Of a stretch of DNA of 64,000 nucleotides, positions 1 to 14,111 are shown in pieces (position 1 is the stretch's first letter; each line of letters begins with the position of its first letter). The notes below the pieces were generated by a model. The model was given only the letters and a program-made list of their open reading frames with translations, was not told the DNA's origin and ran no database searches. The DNA is from Globodera rostochiensis (taxonomy: Eukaryota > Nematoda > Chromadorea > Rhabditida > Heteroderidae): contig JAEVLN010000028.1 of NCBI GenBank assembly GCA_018350325.1, positions 310,001-374,000 on the forward strand, given 5' to 3'. A program made the translations under genes and the position numbers.

Positions 1-207
1 GTTTAAAGCTATTATTTTCCATTAGAGGTCACAATCATCCATTTTTTTTTTTGTTGTTGTTAAAAATGAATTTTCAACAAATTGGAAAAACAGAATGATC
101 TTTTGTTGAATGATCGGCGACAATTCTTCGAATGATCATTTTTACAAAATCAATTCACTTTATCACATTTCCTATCTCCCAGTATAACTCCTCCCCCTCA
201 TTTGTAG

Positions 208-2289
208 GACTGTACGGGCAGACCGTAAAGTACACCTTTCTCATCACCAACGTGCTGGCCGTGGTGGGTCCTTCAAGACTAGAATATGATCGAGAATCTC
301 GGCATTTTGCAATCTTGAATCTAATTGCTTAAACAAAACGAATCACACCTCTCTCAATATTTTTTTGATCACTGAAAACAGTGACACCAAATTAAGGTTT
401 TCTCTCTGATCACATTTTCCTATGGTGCCTGGCTCTACCATAACCGGTCCCAGTATTACGAGCTGTTGGCACCAAGTTTGTACGTGGATGTTTGCCTAAT
501 CATGATGGTTGGTGGACAAGCAGTATTTTACTATTTTTTAATTTTTTTGTTTGTTTGCTGTGCTTTAGTCTAGAAAATTGATTTATTCTATGGGACAAAA
601 TCAATTATTTAATATTTAATTTATGATGTTCAGCCTTTAAATTATTTCTCAAATTTAAATGCCTGAGAAGCAATGAATTTCGCATTAAAATTCATTTATT
701 ATTCACTAATCTTTCAAGGTCATCTCAACACTGATTGTGGCTAACAGTGTGATCGCTGTGTATTCAGTACTCAGAGAGCTTCGATGCTTGATCTATTCGG
801 TGAAAATTAAAAACATTGAATCCAATCTCTTAAAATTTAAAGCTGAATATGTATATTGAAAATAAATAAATTTATTTTAAAAAAATTCCAGTTTTCTACC
901 GCTTCTGTTATTCTTTGTTTTTCGTTGTTCATCGGCGGTGTCATGGGTCTTGTTTTTCGACAAAAGGTAGAAAAGTCAGAAAATATTAATAGGATTTAAA
1001 TTTTTACTATGTTGAAAATTGAAATCCAATTCAAATTTTAACCATGGCTAGTTGGTCCAAACTCCGCTGCACTTGAAGATGAACACTTCGCTGAAGGAGC
1101 TGTACGGAAGGTAATAAATTGTTACTTTATTTTTATGTTATGTCTTTCTGAATTTTTGATTTTTATTAAATTTTGTCTGTTTTATTTTGTTCATTTTATT
1201 CACACTTTTCTTTTGCCATCTTCAGCAACGACATGCCGGCCATTACGCTAGCCTGGGACAGTTTGCAGCGCGAATTTCAATGCTGCGGTGTCAACGGCAC
1301 CGATGACTTCACTATTTGGCGTACCTCCAAATGGCACATGCACCACCGAGAGTCAAAACCGGCATTCCCACAGTCGTGGTACGGTTTATGCGAATGCTTG
1401 ATGTTTGCTTAATTTTTTAAAGACTGTACCGGATTTCACATGTACTTACTGTAGTTGTGTTCCGGACCGGTTGGCGGAGTGTGTGGAGCGCAGCATTACC
1501 ATGGACAAAGAGATGAGCAACGGCATTCGTCCAGCAATGGAGGCAACGGTTGCACCACCGCCGACATCAGCCGAGGTGGACGCGTCCGTTGATGAACATG
1601 CTCAAGCTCAACAGGTACCTGCCGATTCGTCTACCGCTTTCTCAACCAATTTCACTGCCTCGGAGGCATTCTACACGAACACCTGTTACTTGCCGTTCAG
1701 AACAGGTCATCATTTTTTTCTTCAAATTTTTTTGTTTCGAATTTATTTACTAGGTGTGTTCAAGACCACTTTAACCGAATCCAATAATCAGTATTTGGAG
1801 AAAATTTTGAGTCTAATTAACCGGTCTTGAAGAATACACGTCTAAAGATTTTGGTCCAATCACATATACCAATCTATAGCTCGTGACGACGAATGCTACT
1901 AATTTTATGCTCCGGCAACAAATCTTAAGCAAGTTATGAGCCCTGGACTGAAATGCCTCTTTCAATGGGGACTCAGTTGTCTATTGCTTACTAAATGCGC
2001 AAAAATCGCAGCAAAATAATTTTAAAAATAGTGGCATTGCAAAAATAATTCAGATCTGCTCTCAGTGGTACATGTTGCGGCATGGCTGTCAATTTCATGC
2101 AGTTTCTATCTGGTGCTCAATTTTAAAAGTTTAAGAAAATAAAAATTCACAAAATATTTAAAGATAAAAAATAAAATTCCATTTTTTTCAGTTGGTGCCG
2201 GCCTTCTTTGCTACTTTCTTTGCCAAACTGGTCAAAAAATAATTCCGCTCCACATCCATCCGTTGCTTTACCATTCCGATCAATTGTAG
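208..2289 (+). CDS. Tetraspanin, 5' end missing
   Basis: A four-helix membrane scaffold protein. Readable exons begin at about 208 ([18 protein letters not shown], first helix) and 393 (end of the first helix and small loop, [19 protein letters not shown], then [13 protein letters not shown]). Others begin at 719 (second/third helix, [21 protein letters not shown]), 892 ([19 protein letters not shown]), 1054 and 1229. The exon at 1229 carries the family's hallmark CCG motif of the large extracellular loop ([12 protein letters not shown]). The fourth helix is read from about 2052 joined to 2191 ([15 protein letters not shown], then [11 protein letters not shown]), with a TAG stop at 2287-2289. 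The start codon is not visible and should lie left of the window. Exons between about 1435 and 1810, covering the rest of the loop, are uncertain: the phase at 1374 does not join cleanly to 1435, so one splice site is misread or the gene has a lesion. Family call firm, subfamily unknown. Confidence 0.85.
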
Positions 2290-2955
2290 ACATTAAAATC
2301 TTTTTCAATTCAAAAAATAATAATTTTGATATTTTAAAATTGCTTGTACTTTCAGTATTTTTTTCTATACTCCGGTGAATCAAAATCTGTGTCCCTCCCC
2401 AAAAATGGCATAAATGTATAAAATCATCTAAGATTTTTTAAAATGTATTTGAAGAATCCATGATTTGAACATACAGTGCTTCTGTTTAAAAAAAATTACA
2501 GAATCACTAAAAATAGACATATTTTTTGATAATTTTTCTCGTTTAATAAAAAATCTTTTTATGAGTAAATAAAAAAACATTGTTGACGAGTTCAGTTCAG
2601 TTGTTTATGAGTTGCAGTTCGTGCCGAAAAATCACATTATTCAACAATGGCGTCCTTTGGAAAAAAGTGCAATTTTAACATTTAATACAAAATTTTTCGG
2701 CACTATGCGTTTGAAATGGCATTGCAGCTTGTATGCAATGGCTATGTTTGAAAAGCCTTTAATATTTAAAAAATAAAATTGTCAATTATAACCTATTTTA
2801 AATTAACGTTTTGGCCATCACACACTCGCAATAGGGCATAGAGAATGTTCGAATTTGCATTAAAAGCCAGAATCCTCATGGAATAATCACATCATTATTT
2901 GGGAAAGTCATTTAAAAATGGCAAAAAGTTTTTAATATTTATTTATTTTTTAATT
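2290..2955. other. Convergent intergenic spacer
   Basis: AT-rich sequence between the ends of two converging genes, presumably both 3' UTRs. I see no further coding signal or repeat in it. Confidence 0.6.
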
Positions 2956-6424
<3,469 letters not shown>

Positions 6425-9108
6425 CGTGTCAAAATTGATATGACGACAAATTTGAGACAAATTCTCTGATGAAAGAAAATTTCACTAAAAAGGAAATGTT
6501 TTTATTTTAGAGCAATGACAATCAGAAGGCGGAAAGGCCATACCGGTGGCGCCACATTAAGTGGATTGGATGTGGGTGGGATTTGGATTGGATGGGATGA
6601 TGAGATGGGCAGAATATGGGGGGGGGGGGAATTTTATGAGGGAGAGGCTGCAAATTGGTGGATAATCAAGCGGATACTGTAACGATAGGGAACATTGAGC
6701 TATCTGCCTAATTGAGGGTATACTGTAATGGATATTGGTGTTATGGCTTATGGCTATCGCACTGCTTTCGTATTGGCATAATATGCTTGGGAGTGCAATT
6801 GATTGGCCACAGGAGTTTGGTCGGTACTTTCGATAAAATACCAAAAAGTACCGGTACCAAAAACGGGTCGGGATTTCAGATTATAACTGAATCTTAGGTT
6901 AGAATCAGATCAAAAACCCGGGGTTTTTCAGCTCAGTGAGACCTGGGCCAGGCAGGCCTGGGCCCAAAAACCCGAGTTTTTTCTTGAAATTTTTTTGCTG
7001 CTGAAAAAATTAAAAATTCGAAATTTTCTTGAATCCCGATTCTGGTTTCCCTTAAAATCCCAAACCTGTTCAACTCTAGTTTGCTCGGGGACGCCATCTT
7101 TAGGGGTGTGTTTTTTTACCCAGGTAGCCCGGATTTTTTCAAAAACACCCGGAACCGGGCTACCGGACCTGGAAACCCCGGGGCCGGCCCGATCCAATTA
7201 TTTTATTATTTTATGTATTACAAAAAATTTCTGTAAGCGAAAGTATTGAAACATTTTGTCAAGATCATACAAAAAGCGATTAGAGGCGATGGATGGATAA
7301 GGCAGAACCAGAAAAAAAATGACGGAATTGCTGTTGATGATCACACAATTACAATGTACTTGTCGACAATGATGAATAATGTGGAATACAAGAAATGATG
7401 AAAACTGAAAACAAATGTTGGATCTTTATATTATGACTTAAAAGAAAGTAAAAAATAATTCAAAAATTCCGGGATTCCGAACGAGACTCCCCAAAAATCC
7501 CCCCACGGGAGTCCTCCAATTTTAAAATTCTGGTTTGACTAGCGTTAAATGCTTTAAAACCTTTTTACACCAAAATTTTTATTCATGAATTTTGCATAAT
7601 GATTTTTGAAAATTTTTTGCTTGACTAATGGATGGATGATGCATAAAAGGAACATTTTTTTGGTAAAAGAGCAATCAAACAAAAATTTATGGAATGTTTT
7701 ACCTATGCAATTTCCACACTTAACAAAATGGTTGGATGATGATGATAATAACGGTGGCCAAAATATGACGATTTTTTGATTTATTCACCAGAGGTATCCA
7801 TGGCGATCAAAAATGTGTTCGCCAAATATGGCCCGGACGGACAATGACGAGATGGGGAGATGGGCAAGTAACATAAATAAATACGGAAAATGAATCTGGC
7901 GGCAAATTGACGCCGGAGGGGTGTGGGGAGGGGATTTGGGCGACGGATACGATATTAATGCTTTTTTAAGAAATTATTTGGACAAAATGACGCCGAAGCT
8001 GGAGGATTTGGGGGACAGAAGAAGATCTTTTCGGATTAGGAAATATTTTTGACCAAATGACGTTGAAAGTGGGAGGATATGGGGGAGGAGGAAGGTGGGA
8101 AAGGAGTCGGACTATTTATAAATAAGATGGAGAAAATACAATCTTTATGATCTTTGAAAGAGCATTTTCTCAGTAATGCTAGCACTGATCGCCCTCCTTA
8201 TTGGTATGGATGGCCTTACACTGTAAGCTGGAAAGCTTGGAAAATCCATTTTTATGATTGATCGGACTGATCGGGAGTTTAGGTATATGTGTTCTTTTGC
8301 TGTTCACATCCCACATTATCAGTAGGGAGGGATTGGCTTGCTTTTAGATCAAAATCTAATTGTTTGATGTCGGAGGCTGGGATCGAAGTGCAATCCAAAT
8401 CATTTCAAATCGTTTATGAACATTGTAGATAAAATTAAAAAAAATATCCAAATATCCAAATTTGTAAATATTTTGAAATTAACGGGAGTTAAAAATAGAA
8501 AACTAGAGATCGGCCAACTAAGCCACACTTTGCGAGATTAAATCCAAATATATTTTATTCAAAACTCCACCCCCGAGGGGATTCGATCCACTACACCCTC
8601 TTTATCTGTCCACAAACTGTTCCACTTAAAAATTTGCGTGAGCGAAACCAATTAAATTGTGGTGCTAGTGGAGAGAGGAGTGGCGCGTACAACCGCCAGT
8701 GTTGATCGTCGCCCAGTTTTTGTAGTGTCATTAACAGTTAAAATCACCTTTTTTTTGATGCTGATTGGGGGAAAAGGAAGGAACTTTTTATATTTAAAGG
8801 TTTGGGGGCACGGTTTATTTATTGTTGTGCGGCATACACAAAAAGGGAAAGTGATCAAAAAATGATCGGACAATTAAAATTTTAATCTAGAATCAGTGAT
8901 CGGGGTAGGGGAGCGGGGGGGGAGAGTAACGATTGCAGTTGGGTTGTTTGGTGATCTGAGACTTCAAAATTGTTTTATTGAAATTGATCAGTTTCTGTTG
9001 ACTAAATGTTTTGGCTTAAGTTAAGCCTGCCTTGGGGTGATTGCCAATAAAATTTAAAGGCTGCGATCAAATCGGGGGTTGGCAGAAAAAATGTTTCACA
9101 TTTAATAG
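6425..9108. other. Gene-poor region upstream of the YAP gene
   Basis: No convincing exon. It holds a nine-G run near 6620 and a degenerate CCGG-rich repeat at about 6840-7200 (alternating words such as CCGGG, GGCCCAAAAACCCG). A B-box-like tRNA remnant lies near 8550-8620 on the minus strand (GGATCGAATCCCC). Given the orientation of the YAP gene, parts may be its promoter or 5' UTR. Confidence 0.5.
6840..7200. repeat. Degenerate CCGGG-word repeat
   Basis: Short GC-rich words (accggtacc, cccggggttttt, gggcccaaaaacccg, cccggaaccgggc) recur in both orientations within AT-rich surroundings. The texture matches the interiors of the miniature elements found elsewhere in the window, but I could not find clean ends or a target-site duplication. 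Confidence 0.5.
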
Positions 9109-9224
9109 TAGGGTCCATTATGGTACTGAAATTTTGGTTCCGGTTTTTCAACCCGGTTTTTTGACCGGGAGCAAATTTAGTCCCGGTCCCGTTTTCCCAA
9201 AAGTCCCGGTCCCGTACAACCCTA
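9109..9224. mobile_element. Miniature hAT-like element, 116 bp
   Basis: Begins TAGGGT and ends AACCCTA, with a perfect 8-bp target-site duplication TTTAATAG at 9101-9108 and 9225-9232. The interior alternates ccggt, cccggt and gaccggg words. An 8-bp duplication with short inverted ends is the hAT superfamily signature. There is no coding capacity, so it would depend on a transposase encoded elsewhere. Confidence 0.8.
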
Positions 9225-9404
9225 TTTAATAGTATAAGATGGTCCGGTCCTCCGTTAGTTTGCTTTTTGTGAAAATTTTCATTGCTCTTGGATTTAAAAT
9301 GGATGGGATGTTTTTTTTTTGCAAATTTTCAATTACTAGCTTTCAATGGATGATTGATAGGCTGAGAAAGCATAACTTTGGGTTATAATCGGGATGTAAT
9401 GAAT

Positions 9405-9535
9405 GGACTTTGAACGTCATTCGCCCGCGGGCGATCGTTGTCGCACGTCAGTGAAGCGATGATATTTCGATGGTTCCACCCACCACCAACTGCCTGCTCC
9501 AGATCTTTTCGCCACCCATTCCGCCGGTTGGCAAA
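9405..9535. promoter_or_regulatory. GC patch with palindrome CGCCCGCGGGCG
   Basis: A GC-rich, non-repetitive patch in an AT-rich gap. It contains the perfect 12-bp palindrome CGCCCGCGGGCG near 9422-9433 and a CACGTCA word nearby. No long frame is open in it. A regulatory or 5' UTR role for the YAP gene to its left is inference only. Confidence 0.25.
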
Positions 9536-10861
9536 AAAAAAATCAAAAAAATTTGGGTTAAATAGGAATCCAAAACAAAAATTAAATCCTTTTTAGAAAA
9601 ATAACATTCACAAAAGGAGGATTTATAAATAAAAGGATTTCAAAAAGCGCAAAATATAATACAATAAATGGATTCTTATTTTGCATTGAAATCTATATCT
9701 GTAGGTTTTAGAGAAAGGAAAATATAAAATCCTAAAAATTAAAAAAAAACCCCTAACAAAGAAAAAAAAGTTGATTCACAGCTCACCAACAAGTTCAACC
9801 GACTACAAAAACGTACACAGATAATTTCAAATCGAATTAACAACTACCATTAAAAATATACAAAAAAAAATCTCGGCATATCTTTTCTTTACACCTTAAA
9901 GCGAACCAAAAAGAATTTGAATTTTTCGAAAATTGTGTACGAAACAGTAACACTTTGAGTACACAGAAGGGAATTGCGATTGAAATGAGGCGGACGGAGG
10001 ATGTGATGATGGCCACCCACCCGTCCATTTGTCCCTCTTAAAGCCCCGTTACCCTTTAGCCCCCCCTCCCCCCGCCACCATTTATTGTTTGTTGGGGCTG
10101 ACGCCGCCGCCGCCTCCTCTGCTGGTTGGTTCTGTGAGTGAATGACCGACCACCACCACCGGCCCCCAAGGGGCCGTCCTTATAAGAATACGGCCTTCAC
10201 CTTTACTACCCGTATGTTTGTGTGCTGTCGTCCTGCTCTTCAGTGCCTGGCACTGATTGGCAAGAACAGCTTGAAAGGGGTGGGGGCTAGGACGATTGAG
10301 CGAAATAAGTTTGGGTTGCGCGATCAGAGCTTTCATTGCACCCAATATTCTGATCACTGATCAGAAAAGATCAAATAACCCAGGGTGATCAGGCTTATCA
10401 TTCTAGCACGAGAAGCGGATATAATAATGACTTCAATAATTGAGTATTTTATTGACTACAGTTAGGCATCTTTGTTACAATTTTTTTTCCTTAACCACAA
10501 TTATTATTTCAAAGTATCAATTAAATAAATTTAACGCTTTTTTAAAAATGTGAAAATTTAAAAACATTGATGATTAGGAGAAAGAAGAGTGTTTTTTTCA
10601 GGATTCCGCCGTTTAAAAAAAAAATGAAGGAAAATGATGAGAAATTTATGAATTGGAGAATTTTTAATCAGGTCACTGGGTTCAAGACATTACAGACAGA
10701 CTTTAGTGCTCTATTGATTTTCTGATAACAGATTTTGATTCAATATTTTTCGGGACGTCAATACCAATGGATTTCCCATTTTCGAGACATGGATACCTCC
10801 CATTTTCGCCGCGGGGGAGGAGCAAGCATCCGTCTTAATGCCCCCATCCACAACTTCTTCG

Positions 10862-10946
10862 GGAGGGCGGGGGGGGGGGGGGAGGGGGGAGGGGGGGGGG
10901 GGAAGGGGGGAGGGGGGGGGGAAGGGGGGAGGGGGGGGGGGGGGTT
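10862..10946 (+). repeat. Poly-G block with G-quadruplex potential
   Basis: Repeated runs of six to fourteen G broken by single A or AA, on the plus strand. The runs greatly exceed the four G-triplets needed for a quadruplex. Similar but shorter tracts occur nearby, so this gap is the most G-tract-rich part of the window. Confidence 0.85.
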
Positions 10947-11823
10947 CGATTTATAGTGTTGTGTGTGTGTGTTTGGTGGGGGGAGGGGATGGGGTGGCGA
11001 TTATTCATCAGCCCCCCCCCCCCCTCTCCAACCCCCGTCCGATGTGAAGGTGTGCTCTCCTCCGACTGCTGCTGCTGAACGATGTGAGGGGGGGGGGGGA
11101 AGTCAAACCTCCCCCTCGTCCTATGGGTGGTATGGAATCAAGTGAACTGAGTCCGAACACAGTTGGAGTCCCAGTAAATTTATTTTAATTTAATTATACA
11201 ATTCAAGAGTTTGTTTCCAACCCAAAATTGTTTAATTCTTTTCCAAAATTGTTCCAATAATCGAATTGAAAAATGTTATTTGACTAAAAATTTGATTGGC
11301 CAATGATCACAAAATATTACACACTCACGGGTATTAAATTTAATGCTAACCATTTCCGGTAGTCATGATTATGTTGGAGTTGCTCACAATATTTGGTTTG
11401 CCGTCCTATTTCTTGAGGTACTAAAAGTTCCGGCGCTCAAATTGTCATGCCCGTACTCCCCCTCAGCGGGGGGGGGGGGTGCCCCGTCGTCAATCGCAGG
11501 GCGCGTTTATCGCCAGCGGATCCAATCCATCCATTCTCCGTGTATCGCTCGGCGCTCGGGACAAAACCGATGATCGGACCGATCGATCGGACGGACAACG
11601 TGGCCCCTCTCCCCCCTTATGTATAGCTGCTGCCCCTCAGGGGCGGAAGACAGGGGGGGGGGAGAACAGAGAAGAAGAAGAGCACACTGCTGCTGCTGTT
11701 GATGGTTGTGAATAAGTGGTTGGTGGTTGGTGTTGTCGCCTTCTTCTCTTCCTCCTTCTTCCCCCTTCCGCCCTCTCTTCATCATCACCTTTTCTCTTGA
11801 TGATTGTTCTTCCTCTTCTTCAT

Positions 11824-11851
11824 CCCCCCCCCCCCCCCCCCCCCCCCCCCC
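11824..11851. repeat. Homopolymer of 28 C
   Basis: Twenty-eight uninterrupted C residues, flanked by a pyrimidine-rich CT stretch on the left. The true length in the genome may differ, because such runs are hard to sequence. Confidence 0.85.
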
Positions 11852-12141
11852 ACTTTCGTCTTCTCTTCCGTTCAACGCGTCGTCTGTCATCAGCGATAGA
11901 AGACGATTGTGGGCGTTGGGGGGGGGGGAGGGGGGGGGACACCATTTGTCCTTCAGTAAGGGACAAAACGGGATGGAGGCACACACCCAACCATCGTTTT
12001 GGGTATAAAACGAAGATAATGGAGGAAGCAACGGAAGAGTGTGGGCCAAAAGGATAATGATGATCATGATTAAGGACAAAAGTTTAAAGCAAAGAGGATG
12101 GAGACGACGAAAAAGTACACATACCTAATTGGATATGGAGT

Positions 12142-12267
12142 TAGTGATGCTCGAAAGTGTCTCGGTCTCGAGTCTCGGAATATTTTTTTGTTAATGAAGA
12201 ATCAAAATCTTTGGCTTTTTTTAAATAAAAAAATCTTCTTCAAATTTTAGGTCTCGAGAAAACACTA
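12142..12267. repeat. CTCG-word repeat with TAGTG ends
   Basis: Starts TAGTGATGCTCGA and ends CTCGAGAAAACACTA, so the ends are roughly inverted (TAGTG...CTCGA). The interior is dominated by gtctcg words. The flanking 8-mers do not match well, so insertion by transposition is only suggested. Related CTCG-word sequences lie at about 20430-20520, 30735-30855, 36715-36785 and 51490-51530. Confidence 0.45.
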
Positions 12268-13572
12268 GTAAAAGTGAGTGGATGAAAGTGAAAAGGAAAA
12301 TGAAGGTCGGACGAAAATGATGAAGGAAGAAATGGATTAAGTAAATAAGTTTTAATAAAACTTTATTTCAACCTTTGATTGATCTGATCAGTAAGGAGTG
12401 GATTAATAACACCAAAAAAGCTAAAAATGCACATTTTTAACCAATTAAGCAAAATATGAATTTTTCAAAATGACCAAAAAAGAAACGGACCAACGTATTT
12501 TTAATAGTGACCGGTGAAGTGAAAAATCGGGATTCAAGACTCGGATTAGAAAAAATGGCCGGGCAAAGTCCGGGATCTCGCCCAAAAATCCTGATCCCAG
12601 TTTAATCCCGGTATACAAAATCGGTATTCCCAACCAGGCATTGGGACGCCGCGGGAATCCTTGGCGGGTCGGGATCCTAATCCGCCGGTCATCGTTTTTA
12701 AAGATAATTTCATCGAACTTAATTGTACTGAATATTGCAAATGTATAATCCGATCACTAACTGATCAGTTCAAGTAGACAAAAACATCAAATACCATAAA
12801 GCGATTTGGTCAAAAAAAATTTAAGACAAAAATAAAATGTGATTTAATGCAGAGGTGGGCTCCTTTTATTTGTAAGTAGCACGAAAACTTATTTCCGAAT
12901 GCCCACCAATGGCCAAAATAGCGATGACGTTAAACCCAAAATTAGAGCTTACTGACTTGCGTAGTGGATCAAAAAAGATAAATTTTCACTTGCATTTTGC
13001 CGAGAGGCCAAATCTGCAAAAATCGGCTCAAATAGCCTGCAGGCATGGACATTTTGTACATCCGGCTTATCCAACTTAAATATTTTCGTCAACATTTGTT
13101 TGTTTGTTGCCGAGGGGAGAGAGGTGACAAGAACAGAAATGAGAGCGGATGAGCGAATTGATGACGAAGATGCTTAAGGATTAGAGGGGGGGGGGGGGAG
13201 TGCCATTCTTTTTTAAAAATAAATACGGAACACGAAATATGAAATAGAAGCAAAGGTGTCATTTGCGGTTAGAGAAAGAGAAATTCTCAAAACATTTACT
13301 TGTTTTTTACCGTGAATTTGAATTGGTTAAAGTTGAAAATTTACCCGATTTCATATAAGATTTACAGGTCAGGTTTGGAAAAATACAAAGTCAGAAAAAA
13401 TTTAAATTTAACAAATGCGTACGCTAATATTTTTAAAAAACATTAAATTTTATTATTTTTTTGAGGCAGAAGTTGTATTTTATTTTAATATTACCATTTC
13501 AACCAATTTGTTTTACACTGTTTCATCAACGACACTCTTTTCAAGCTTTCTTAAAGTAATTCAAGAATCGGT

Positions 13573-13765
13573 TTAAACATTGCTCGCGCGAGCAATGACT
13601 GCCAATTTTTGCTCTGCCACTAATGGCATCAATTCATTTTTTTTTTCACCAATACACAAAATGCCATTGGGCGTTTCCAAGGAGCCGCCCTCGCATTCGA
13701 TGTGGCATTTATTCTGTGCCTGCCGCCAGTTCACAGTTTTACCGCTGTTGGCATTAGGTTCATTA
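13573..13765 (-). pseudogene. Possible Cys-containing exon remnant
   Basis: The minus strand is open for about 64 codons from about 13765 down to a TAA at 13573-13575. It reads with protein-like composition: VNWRQAQNKCHIECEGG, then LETPNGILCIG. The W-x2-A-x3-C-x3-C-x-GG pattern faintly recalls lectin-like folds, but I do not recognise the family. No start codon or clear splice pair is visible, and the next frame upstream is closed. It may be a last exon of a decayed gene, or chance. Confidence 0.3.
13578..13597. repeat. Perfect 20-bp palindrome
   Basis: CATTGCTCGCGCGAGCAATG is a perfect 10+10 palindrome, overlapping by one base the palindrome GTTTAAAC at 13571-13578. It lies about 520 bases upstream of the TRPV start codon and at the end of the open minus-strand frame described above. 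Confidence 0.8.
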
Positions 13766-14111
13766 TGCCTAGAGCGGCATTAATAATCAAAGTGAAAATC
13801 CCTTTCACCAGCGCTCGCTGAATGTGCCAATGAGTTAAATGGGCTTAATAAATTTTTATAAGCTTTTAAATGTATAATTAGAAATTCTGTGAAACAAGCT
13901 AGATTTAAATTTAAATAGTAGTTTTTGAACTTAATGATGTCATAATGTTGAGGTATTAAAATTTAAAAAACAATTTTGACTCAAAAAACAATTGGAAATA
14001 TCGAAAATTTTAAAAACACTGAAGTTACTAAACATTTATTGATAATTTCAGAATATGAAATTAGCAAGAGAATAAATATTGTTAAATTTTATGCATTCTT
14101 TTGGCATTCCA

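Larger units (their letters stand above)
9233..14111. other. Gene-poor region with extreme G/C tracts
   Basis: No gene I can support, apart from a possible minus-strand exon remnant at 13573-13765. Two denser GC patches (9405-9535 and 10030-10360) look more complex than the low-complexity DNA around them. On the minus strand the second has a CTTATAAGG TATA-like word, so they could be promoter or 5' exon material for the YAP gene. G-run blocks lie at about 10862-10950 and 11091-11100, and a 28-C run at 11824-11851. Confidence 0.45.

Noticed and set aside
1405..1830. Independent 141-residue protein
   Set aside because: It overlaps tetraspanin loop exons and includes intron sequence; better explained as part of the tetraspanin gene.
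10735..11145. Long Gly/Gly-Glu-rich plus-strand frames
   Set aside because: They are translations of G homopolymer blocks; composition, not coding.
11507..12079. 190-codon minus-strand frame rich in Pro, Gly, Ser and Glu
   Set aside because: It runs through the 28-C tract and G blocks, all three frames stay open for the same compositional reason, and no domain or splice support exists.
12142..12267. hAT insertion with 8-bp duplication
   Set aside because: The ends are inverted (TAGTG...CACTA) but the flanking 8-mers TATGGAGT and GTAAAAGT do not match well; listed as repeat only.
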